Shown here: one piece after another, positions 22,351 to 32,471 of the stretch
How positions within the stretch are numbered: position 1 is the first letter of the stretch
How the letters are laid out: every line of letters starts with the position of its first letter
Source: Saccoglossus kowalevskii
Lineage: Eukaryota > Hemichordata > Enteropneusta > Harrimaniidae
Reading direction: 5' to 3'
Length of the DNA: 32,471 nucleotides
Assembly: GCF_000003605.2 (NCBI RefSeq)
Contig: NW_003140812.1
Coordinates: 940,820-973,290, forward strand
Notes under the pieces: generated by a model
The model's input: only the letters and a program-made list of their open reading frames with translations
Database searches by the model: none
What the model was told of the DNA's origin: nothing
Position numbers and translations under genes: made by a program

Positions 22351-25323
22351 ACTTGATAGTCATCATAGACATCTTGATGGGAAAGTCTTAAATATTTTGT
22401 ATTTTGAGTGGTATAAGATAACAGAAACCTTATAAAATTGAATTAACTGGTATGTCAGATACTATGTCGTTTGCGTAGACTATTTCAGTCTTCTAGCACC
22501 TTAATACAGAATGATGTACTGAGGTCAGTGTTTGTTTATTATTCCGAAATGTTACATTGATATTATTACCAAACATTACGATTCCGTTCTGTGTATGAGT
22601 TGTGATTGATTATAATCGAATATTTTATTCTTGAATACGCTCTAGCTAATAAAGAAATGTACATACAGACCTACACACATATATATTGAACATATTGTGC
22701 CTAAGTGCCTCATCAATGCAGCAGACGTACTATCCACCACGCCTCTTACTGAGCTCCAAAAAAGTTAGAAATCTCCACTCGCTTGCAACAACGCTCCAGC
22801 AGCAATAATAATAATACAAACACTATTGTAAAATGTGACGTAAAGCATTACTAATATTAACTTGTAAGGCGGAATAAGAACACTTTTACATAAAAATATA
22901 GTCATGTATATCACCTACTGAAAATTGTAACCATGGACAACATATTAGGAAGCCTCAGGGTATTTTATGTATTATTCCATAATTAAGCTGTGCAAATGCA
23001 AATTTAATACTAAGGCATTTACCAGCAATATGGGTTCGGAATAATGCCGATCAATCATAGCACAAGCGTATGTTTAATTGTCAATGGACGTACGTTGGCC
23101 AGTGTCAGTGTCAGGGCATTGCCGTGCAGGCTAAATTCAAACTAATGCCAGACGTACAAATGAATACAGAGCAATGAGACATATCTAGTAAATTTGTCTA
23201 TGACATTTAATATAACAATACGATAAATATTAGGAACACAGAATCATTAAATCGAAATGAATTGATCGAATAATGTAGGACAGGTATTCACAGCTGTGTC
23301 GAATGATTATTGTTACAAAATAAATTTCGCCACCTATTTTACATAGGCAATATAACACAAAGAGGGCTGTAATTAAGTACTCATCTCAAAAGTGTATACA
23401 TTTCTGAGTTTACTGAAGTTTCCGTCTACAACAAAATCAACTGGAATTACAAATACATAACGATAGATGTAGTAGTGATTCGTTTTTTGGTTACAGCCAT
23501 ATTACGCAATGAAGGTAAAGGATGCACCAACACAAAATACACCACGACACGACACGGCAGTATTTCAACGAATAGCGGTTGAATCCAAGTACGCAAGGAT
23601 AACCGAGATTACGTTCAAACAATACTTGGTACACACACAATTATCTAACGAGTAGCGGGTATGGCATTTATTCTTATATAGCTCAGTATGCGACAATCCG
23701 TGACTCTAACAGAATGAGGTATTATACTCACATGAATCAAATATTTATGCTTTGCCTATATTCATGCAACATTACTGTAAATACTCGTGGTAATAACAAC
23801 ATTACGGTAAACATGACGAACTAGATATTGACAATAGCTACACAAGTTAAAATACGAGACATCATCCCATTATTATCCCACTCCATCGGTTTTAGTAGTA
23901 TCAAATGTGAAAATGTCATTTTCGATCGCGTATGTGATAGACAAATTAACTACTCTGTTATATCATTTTCCCGTCCCCTTCCTTCCTCCTGGTTTCCCTC
24001 CTTCATTTACTCCGCTCAGACAAATACTTATGTGAATATTTACTGAATAGGTAATAATGTAGGTCTAAATTTGCAATTAATAGACAATTGTATAGCATTG
24101 ATACCGGTATGCACTTTATTTATTCCACCTATTACGCATTCTCAGAACAGGATTGATGAATGTTTACTCATAGACTCAATTTAGCAATTTAGTTAGTTAA
24201 CTGGACCTGATAAATGCAATTTGTTAAGCATTTCAGCTGAATATAGTATAATTAAAAAGTGCCACAGGCTTTATCCTTGTAGTCAAGCTGTTGCCTACCT
24301 TAAAATATTCCAAAGCAGTGTCGACAAACAGTTTGGTTTGTACTAAAATAAAATAATTATAACGTTGTAACTGGCGATATGTGTAGTATTTTAATGTAGT
24401 TGACAGTGTTCATATCGAAATGCAAAGAAAAATATAAATGACGAATTTACTACAAAAATTATTTCCTGTATATTTAGATATCGTGATATATTTATACATG
24501 TCATATCCAATTGAAAAGGAAAAAAGACTGCCTTTGTGTGCACTCAAAAAGCATCACCAGATGAGCTCACTGAAAGGAAAACCATGTCACGTTAGTGACC
24601 GATTATTATCTTGCTTTTTGAAAAGTAATGTAAATTTTATAATGGTATAATACGATCGATCACAGCTCATTTCCATTACTTCAAACTCTATCCTGTCGGA
24701 TTAGCTTCACATGATCGCGTTAACGATAACACTGTTCCCTCGTGATTAGCACATATACCACAGTTTGCATGTTTGTTTATAATACTAGTAATCAAACGTA
24801 ACATGTGTTCACACCATGTGCTCATATGAATAATGTGACCGAAGGTTTTTTTTCAACTTTTCAAACAAAAATGTAATATTGTTTATTTAGAGTCAACGTT
24901 TGTTTGATCCTTTAATCCGTTTTAATCCTCATAATTGTATGGAACTAGTTGAGTATAATGTTTACCACCAGGATAGTTGCACATAAGTCGAATCTTATAA
25001 TATTTTAGTGAATGTGTTGGTAATATCATATTCGTAGGGGATACGTATGATATCAATTATTATATTTCCACTAATTGCGAACGTGCCTCATTATTTTATT
25101 TCTATAACACTATAAATTAGGAAACTAGTTTCGTATTATATATACTTTTTATAATACACGCATGTACGTACGCGGCGAGTACAATGAACACTTTGACCAC
25201 AGGTAAAGCCCTCCTTTTAAGTCACAGTGTAGAGCTAATGTTTTTGTCTGAATTCAGGCCGCGAATTAGTTGGTGTCGGCTGTATTACAGAGAGACTAAG
25301 CCATATTATTTAGAAGACAGCTG
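22351..25323. other. A+T-rich non-coding stretch, no gene seen
   Basis: Frames of 70-72 codons occur at 23828-24046 and 24438-24650 with no motif. A small local duplication, AACATTAC(T/G)GTAAA, occurs near 23768 and near 23799. The run at 23100-23115 reads AGTGTCAGTGTCAG. The segment 22705-22750 has a faint resemblance to 29550-29605 (GTGCCTAAGTGCCTCATC against GTGCCCAAATGCCTCATC). Nothing stronger was found. Confidence 0.5.
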
Positions 25324-25467
25324 CAGATGACTAACAGTAGTTCACTTGGTAGAAATGATACACTTTACAAATGAAATGTATCCATTAATCCGTCACCCGT
25401 TAATTGTTTGAGTGTAGGTTTACTCGATGTGCATTAGATAGGCACTTACTTATAAATGGCAACAAAG
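25324..25467 (+). repeat. Dispersed repeat family B, copy 2
   Basis: The collinear partner of 8805-8950; the anchors are TCCATTAAT (25381), the 14-mer TAATTGTTTGAGTG (25401-25414) and TTATAAATG (25450-25458), in the same order and near-identical spacing as in copy 1. After TTATAAATG the two copies diverge. The repeat ends about 90 bp before the (TAA)n microsatellite; trinucleotide expansions often grow at or near the tails of short mobile elements, but the link here is inference. Confidence 0.65.
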
Positions 25468-25553
25468 TTGCTCTTATTGCTGGCTGTTATACACTAAATT
25501 AACCTCTGAATGTTTGTTGTGAATAATTCAATTTACCTGAAAAAGCTGTCAAC

Positions 25554-25639
<86 letters not shown>
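25554..25639. repeat. (TAA)n trinucleotide microsatellite, 86 bp
   Basis: An uninterrupted run of about 28 TAA units (equivalently AAT), bounded by AAC on the left and TATGTAATTAG on the right. It is not in any open frame. Long pure trinucleotide runs imply recent slippage growth, so the unit number is likely polymorphic. Confidence 0.97.
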
Positions 25640-27560
25640 TGTAATTAGCTGTTTAAGTATGGCAAACAACTATTAACAGTAAGGTCTTTGATAAGAAGAT
25701 CGTTGGTCTTTTGACTGTTCACTTATCTATTCATTGTACAAATAAAACAACTCACAACGATGTTCTTGAATTAGTTTGCACGACACGTGCATCGACATTC
25801 GTAAGCGTAGAAAAATATCGATCGCCCTTGAGATTCTGTCAAACACATAAACATAAACAAAAATGTGTTACCTATGCCGCCTGAGTCACTATCACCTTCA
25901 CAGAGTCTGGATTGATATACTGCAATGTAGTTTATTATCGTGTTTATGAATATGTTGAATTCCATTCCATCATCAGAGTACTATGTAAAATAAACGATCA
26001 CACATTATATACATTAGTTGACAATCATGTATCTACAGGAAAGTGATAACTGTCATTGTGCTTGTATTGTGGCCATCTGGTAGATAGTTAATTACACCGG
26101 TGTAAATATTACCAAATAATCTAGATAAATAATTATATTTATTTCAAGTAATTGTGAAATATCATATTTTCTGTAATGTATTGTGTGTCATCATTATTAT
26201 ACACAAACTTTAATAAGACATGCCACGATCAGATGTAATTGACAATATATACCACATGCTATTGACGTCTAGCATAACATCATCTATCAAAGGACTTCTC
26301 CCAAGCTATAGAAAATTACGTTTTTATGTTGTATTTCAAATCTACCATCTTGAGCACTTTTCCACTAAGTTAACTATCAAGAGTTTGATACAATGAATAA
26401 TTATATCACCGTCGAAAATTAAATAATTGTTCATATTCGTTCATTTTTTATTAGTAATACACTCATAAATATATTTGATGTCTGTTAGATATTAAATAGT
26501 ATACTACAAACTGTTGTAAGGTAGTAACAACATTTATGCCCAGAAATGTTTCTGTTTCTGTTTCTAGCTTGCCTGAATAAATTAAATGCATGAATTCTCT
26601 CTGTATAGAGGAAGTAACTACGTCATGTATGTGTTTGCTTGTATGCTTTGGTTGCATAGTATGCCACTAATACTGATTTGATAACAGTACAGCTTCAACA
26701 TGCAGCCATACAAAGAACATTTGTGTACTCATGGTAGCCACTACAGTTCCATTAGCTCACTCGGCTACCTTTTATACATGTAATGGAAATTATATCAGCC
26801 GATTGATTCAAATGCACTGTTCCATAGGCGATATAAGAGTTTTTAGCGGTACTTGACAAATAAGAAGTGTTAAATAAGAAGTGCAGAGACACAATATTTC
26901 CATCAAGAATAAGATTTGACAATGTCTGCTGATCAAACTACGTGTCAGACTTCGAGTGTATCATAGTTGAATGTCTTTTATAGCAAAGACGGCGAACTTT
27001 GTTAGTGGGAGTAGTTGGTGAATGTTTAAACAACTCCCTCATTGAACATCTATGTTTTCTGTTTTCTGTGAATTTGTGCATGTCGATGTTGCAACAAATT
27101 ATTTTTTTTTCAATATAGACATGAGTGGTTTGTTGCTCTTTTGTAAATAAACTTAGAAGTAGGACAAATATAATTCGGAATGAGGTTGGTAAAATCCCTC
27201 ACTAAATTTGTCGGTATACAAATCGTAACCTAAAAATCGATATTCCAAAACGAATTAATCCACTATGTATAGCTAGGTTTCCCGGCAATCCAATTCTGTC
27301 CGTTTCAAGGAAGACTGGAGTGAGGTTACTGGTTTAAAAAAAATACAAATCTAGACGCTGCTTTATCGAATTATTTAGAAAAAACAGGAGAGGGCTATGA
27401 TTTCATTTACCATTCATTGTATATATCTGTTAATATAGCAACGCAGAAATTAACTTACCCTCAATGCATTCTAAAGTATAATGATATATATTTATGGGTC
27501 AGGGACTGAGTGCTCTATTCCTATCGTCTTGATTTTCTCATAGTAGTAATCCGATTTTTT
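25640..27560. other. A+T-rich non-coding stretch with small tandem repeats, no gene seen
   Basis: Two short tandem repeats are visible. TGTTTC-type hexamers lie at 26548-26566 (three units). A 14-bp-period pair of AAATAAGAAGTG lies at 26858-26869 and 26872-26883. Minus-strand frames of 64 codons (25771-25965 and 26463-26657) show no motif. No repeat-family copies were found by eye. Confidence 0.5.
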
Positions 27561-27950
27561 ATTGGTCACCGTTCGGTGGCCATATTGGTTTAAAACAAAA
27601 CCGGATGTGCACTATTCCCGGGGTCTCAGCAATGATTTTTTTGTAGCATCAACATCTAGTTACTATCTATATCACTAATAAAACGTATATCACGTCACAT
27701 GGCTTTTTGCACTATTGATTTGATTTGATTATTATATCAAAAGCCACTAATTACATTGCTCCGCACTGGTATTTGATATTAATTTGCTATAGATTAAAGT
27801 TTAACTTTTTTTTTATAATTTATCGTGGTTCGGCAGCCATGCTGGATTTAAGGAAACCAGAAAGTGCGCCTTTTTCGTACATTTTGGGGCATCAATGACT
27901 TGATGTTGTTTGGTATAGTATCACAAATATATGTTATGACAGTGTCGCAA
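27561..27950 (+). repeat. Tandem dimer of a repeat, period about 258 bp
   Basis: Seen: 27561-27695 and 27821-27950 align in order. CACCGTTCGGTGGCCATATTGG matches, with changes, CGTGGTTCGGCAGCCATGCTGG; then TTTAA..AAACC(G/A), an AAGTGCGC or ATGTGCAC block, a GGG(G/T)C-type block, a CATCAA block, and ATC(A)C-containing tails. The first copy has a hairpin at 27565-27582 (GGTCACCG with CGGTGGCC, one G-T pair). The second has CATCAA-TGAC-TTGATG at 27890-27905. Known: GGCCAT..TGG(A/T)TTT-type motifs recur in many animal interspersed repeats. The family itself is not identified. No coding. Confidence 0.55.
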
Positions 27951-30900
27951 TAAAAAATATAGCATGTAACATGCGCCATAGTTAATTTTATTTAAAAATG
28001 GCATTAACTGCTATTAAATATTGCATGAGTTAGATGGATTACAATTGTATCATCAAGTATATGTGATTAATTTTGCGGTAACGTTGGTAACTACAATAAG
28101 AGTGATGCCAAAACAATATATTACTATTATTGTTCAGTCATTACATAAATATTGTAGTGTAAAACTAATTACTCCGAACTTGGCATAATTCAGTTGTCCT
28201 AGTACTAGTGTGTATTGTATACATATATTTGTTGGTTCTGTACGATATTATGCAATAAATGCATTATCCTCCATATCATCTAACCAAAGTGACTTTATAC
28301 TGCCTAATATTAAGTTGCTGTTCAATTATGGATTTGTTGACAAAATATCTTACAAATATTATCTTGCAGTACTAACTCAACTTTATATACAATATATTTC
28401 ACATCTGTGTTGTATACTCACTATTACATATGCGATGTCATGGAAAGTGTGTATTTTCTAATTTAAATCAACCGTGAGCATTATATACAGAAATTGATTT
28501 GCTATACAACTATACGACACGGGGCCGTTAACAATCAGTGAGGAACATTTGATGACTTAACATCCGTTCGTCAATAAATATAATGAAATATACTCAGCTG
28601 CACTAAAGGGATATTTATTCTCCGCATCATTTTGTAGTTGGAGGATTGCATTTATTACTTAGTCATTAGTTTAGCATCCAATGAAAAAATAATCATACGC
28701 TCTAAGTGCTACCAAATGTGAAATATGTGATTTTGAAACACCGACTTGTTTTCCGTCGGACTGTCTTGTACTCGTGTATCGTGTAATTAAGAGTTACTTT
28801 AGTATACATGAAATGACAATCTAACGGTGTTGATTTCCCAATTAAAATGAACTATTCTGCTTCGTACCGCGTACGTACACAGAACAGGGCAATTACACGG
28901 TTAACGCAGAGCAATATATAACGTAAAAACACTGTATGTAAAGTACAGGAAAGGAGTTCTCACTTAGGTCTGTATATATCATCAAGTCGATCAATGTGAG
29001 ACAATATGAACGCACGGTACGAACAATATAAACAACTCGGCCAACTTTTGTCAGAAATAAACAGATAGCATGCCAATTATTTGAATTAATGATTAGCAAT
29101 CCATTCATTGATTTGCATAGATAATAAACTGACTATGGAACTCGCATATTAGCGTTTTATTAAATGTTCAAGTAAATCACAAATATACAGAGCCATTCAT
29201 ATATACGTTTCCCTATTACGTTCCACTTGTAAAGACTATATCTATTTTCCCATTCATTAACTATTTGTATGTCTGCGTAATTAGGTGTACTAGTCTCTTC
29301 GTTACCTTCAGATAACGATATTCCCTCGGGCAGTATTATATAATAAATGAAGAAATGATGGTAAATTTTAAAATATTTATTTTCTCTTCCCGGATTAACC
29401 TATCCCAGACTTGTGTTGGAGATGTCACATACAATATTAAATAGTATACAGATTATAGTCTGTCCTATATATAACCCATTGTCTATGAAAAGAAACATGG
29501 GGTTTATTGGTTGTTTTTAATTAATATAATGCAGATAATCTTGTTTTTGATAGTGCCCAAATGCCTCATCCAACATACATACGCAAGAACGCACATCCAC
29601 GAGCACGCATTATAATATCGGCATTGGATAATATATATATATATAATCAAATCAAATCAATTTGATTGCCTCCAAAAACGGTAAATCTGTATATATGTCT
29701 CTTGATGTTAATGAATTTGATTTCAGCAAAGAAAACAGCATGCAATGCACTAACTATAACAAATGCCCACTCCATGGGCTAAATATGCCACAACCACAAA
29801 AAAGTCGAAATAAAAACGAAATGAACGTGCAAATAACCTTGTAAATTCATATTCTTTAAACGTATTTGCATCAGATGTCAAGATATCAGACTAGAATGCA
29901 TTACGATGTTATTCAAAGCAAAGCCGAGCAATGAATTGTTCGTGAAATTTAACCACGATCACAACTCGGGGGTTGCCCTTAAAGAACCAATACTTCAAAA
30001 TTAAGATCTAATTCCGAAATCATGTTTCTCGTTTGGGGATTCTATACTTTTTTTCTTCGTGAACGATAATGTTACTGTTATTTCGAATTCCGATGCAATC
30101 CCTTTTTCTTTTTGGATTTCTCTTTCGCGGTTTGTGAATGATAAGTGTTTATCCTAGCATGTTACATCATGCATCGCACCTGGATGTATATCAAACACAT
30201 CTGCTTTCCATATGGCGTAAGATTTAAAATTCTATTTAATCCTATTCATCATCAGACAATACTGCGAACTGAAAATCTGTTTTAAGTGCAATTTATCAAC
30301 AGCCATCAAATTATTCATCAAAATAATATATTTTAACACTGTTTCTAATAATTGTATGAATATAGTTATGTGGCTTTGTATTTTAGAAATAATCTCCAGT
30401 CGGTCGGTGAACCTGTTGGTCTGTCATCTCTGGCAGTGCTTCTATACTTGCATCATCGCGGTTCGGATCACTTGACCCACATTCTTATGAATGTTTCATT
30501 GCTCAGCTAATGTATTGCTAAGTGGAAGATTACGGGCTTCGTCATGAGTTGGACTATTTGTACCCCACTTAAAAAAAAGCCAAGTCTGATAGGAAATGTG
30601 CATTACACACTTAAGAAAGACGGCCGTATCAAGTATCGTAAAGACGCAGTCTATAACAACAAACCTGCAAGAGCGACCCGCGTGTGTTGTCAGTTTGTTG
30701 ATAACTACTCCCAGCTTGAGTTGAGTATTCGTCGTGCACAAGAACAAGAAAAAAACGTTGATATGCATACTTGTTGCACGTTTATTAACAATATGTTGAA
30801 TGTATTCACCAAAATGAGTAATTATATTTGTACATTAGTTATGTAACAATGGGCTTAAGTATGATGCAAACGCGTTAAACACAACGTTGGCGCATCAAAT

Positions 30901-32471
30901 GCGATGCGCTAGTAAGGGTGTATATGTCATCTACAAACATGCTACAAAGCGAAATACAAAAACATGTTAAATGAAGCAATAATTTGTAAAACTATGTCGA
31001 CTTTCAGTATTCCACATGTGTATATGCACTTTATGGGCGCACATTTGATTGCCTGCTGTTTACCGCAGCTTTACCCTATACGTTAAATAATAATAGTATA
31101 GTTAATCGCACGAGTTGGGGTGCATTTACAACTGTATGTTATGAACGTATGTTAATTTACATGAATACAAACGATATATTGTTAACATTGTCATTTGCTC
31201 ACGAATAATTCAATACATAACATTGACCTGAGCATGACCAATTACCACCAGTCGTTAGCACAAGGTGCTGTGTCTTCTGTGCTTGATTCTTTGGGTTTGA
31301 TTGTTTGTTATTATAAGGACCAAGTCTTTGAATATAACGACGTTTCTCATATCGGAATACAGTACACTGTGTCAGTTTACGAATAATAGAACATATTTTT
31401 AATATGGAAGAATAAGAATTATTAAAAATACAAAATCGTATGCTATTACAAGTTGTATCATATTGAAGACGAGTTTAAAATAATGGCACTTTATTGTAAT
31501 TTCAATGTATATTAGATGTGTTGTTTTAATAATATTTATTTAAGTAATACATTGCGGTTATGATGTCTTATTTTTTAAATAAACGTTACATGTTACATTG
31601 TTTATGGGATAACTTTGATATCGAAATATTATGGTCTATGTTATACATGGTTTAGCAGAATAATAAAGGTATATTTGAACACTCCAAAACGATAGGAAAG
31701 GGCGAATTTAATTACATCGAAAATTTGATTGTTGAGAAAAATACACAATACAGTTGTTATTATAACGATTTATTTAGCTGCTAATATCATAGAATGACTG
31801 CTCAATGATTAAGAGGGGGTGGAAGCTGTATACATGAGAAATATAATATGACATACATGATGATGCTTACACGATTAATTTAGAGCACGTCAGATTACGT
31901 ATCGTATTTCTAATTACAGCTTTGGATAGATTTATGAAAATTTAGCACTGAGAATATTGCAAAAGTTCGATTACAATAACACGCACAGTGAATATTGACG
32001 AGTGACTATTCAAATATCGAGTGAGGTTCTATACTCGCATTCATATTTATAAAGATCTATGCATATTTATTGCTGCATATTAACACACAATTGCACTCAT
32101 TTGAGTTGCCCGACAACTGAAATCGATAAGTTCTCATTTCCTGTTTCTTTATGTAATAACGTGCGTCTTATAATAACTTTATTTGATGTACCTGCTTCGA
32201 GAATTCAAGTAGATGTCCTATTATTACTCAAAGTGCGGACGGAAATGATTCTTGGTCTAATCATTTTTAAAATTTCACACATAATTGGGAACTGGGACGC
32301 TGTGTAATACACCCAAGACAAGATTAATGTTGGAAATATATATATATAGAAGATTCCTCACCCTGGTTGATAAGTGTTTCCAACAGGGAAACAAACTCAG
32401 GAAAATTTTCAGCCGTAACACCATCAAATTGAGCTACAGTTGTACGAATAACGTAAAGCAAATAATCTGCA
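27951..32471. other. A+T-rich non-coding stretch to the window end, no gene seen
   Basis: Frames of 60-100 codons occur on both strands. The longest is 30544-30846 plus, 100 residues from ATG, whose middle is K/R/Q/E-rich; it is opposed by an antisense frame at 30496-30768, and neither shows a known motif. Short (AT)n runs lie at about 29631-29645 and 32336-32348. A hairpin at 32375-32393 pairs TGTTTCC with GGAAACA around AACAG; it is not the conserved histone stem-loop. A CGTGAACGATAATG word near 30058 recurs as CGTGAACGATAATA near 19980, a 13-base identity I cannot interpret. Otherwise nothing was seen. Confidence 0.5.

Noticed and set aside
22705-22755. Possible repeat shared with 29550-29607 (AGTGCC then ATGCCTCATC-like words)
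   Set aside because: Only about 25 bases are similar, with several mismatches and no extension on either side.
30544-30846. 100-residue ATG-started frame with a K/R/Q/E-rich middle
   Set aside because: No recognisable family. A 90-codon frame lies antisense over it, and there is no promoter, polyadenylation or splice context. It is worth a database search but not a gene call.
1-32471. CRISPR array, prokaryotic operon or phage-like gene cluster
   Set aside because: There are no regularly spaced identical repeats with unique spacers, no dense same-strand open frames, and no ribosome-binding-site-linked starts. The sequence behaves as eukaryotic non-coding DNA.

Overview
This window looks like non-coding nuclear DNA of a eukaryote, most likely an invertebrate animal. 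It is A+T-rich (by eye about two thirds A+T). It carries long dinucleotide and trinucleotide microsatellites and diverged copies of dispersed repeats. CpG dinucleotides are common throughout, which argues against a CpG-depleted vertebrate genome. I cannot name the taxon. No rRNA, tRNA, snRNA, CRISPR array, operon-like gene packing or recognisable protein domain was found.

Protein coding: the longest open frame on either strand is 108 codons, and only 88 residues remain if an ATG start is required. Frames of 60-100 codons lie scattered on both strands without clustering. Most have the I/Y/L/N/C/F-rich composition expected of chance translation of A+T-rich DNA. I therefore call no confident gene. 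The best candidates for exon fragments or gene relics lie in 17.0-18.3 kb, and they are weak.

Layout: (1) 1-850 holds an array of degenerate repeat units, each ending in a GTAGCAGCTGCGAAA-like box; a partial second copy lies at 3498-4160. (2) 980-1333 holds a local duplication about 270 bp apart. (3) 8805-8950 and 25324-25467 are two collinear copies of one dispersed repeat (family B). (4) 11114-11480 and about 22004-22350 are two collinear copies of another (family A); the first has perfect 15-bp inverted arms, suggesting a MITE or foldback element. (5) 11847-11899 is (TA)n and 25554-25639 is (TAA)n. (6) 15024-15290 is a G+C-rich island between 9-bp direct repeats. (7) 17.0-18.3 kb is a compositional outlier with an 11-12-bp degenerate tandem repeat, an AATAAA and TG...CA-like borders, possibly a damaged LTR element or the 5' part of a gene. 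(8) 20.85-21.05 kb is CpG-rich and hairpin-rich. (9) 27561-27950 is a tandem dimer of a repeat with a GGCCAT..TGG motif. The rest is A+T-rich sequence in which I see only small hairpins.

Nothing here shows genes acting together. The interest lies in the repeat families, mainly the box-ended array at the left edge and the family A inverted-arm element. All repeat comparisons were made by eye, so boundaries are approximate.
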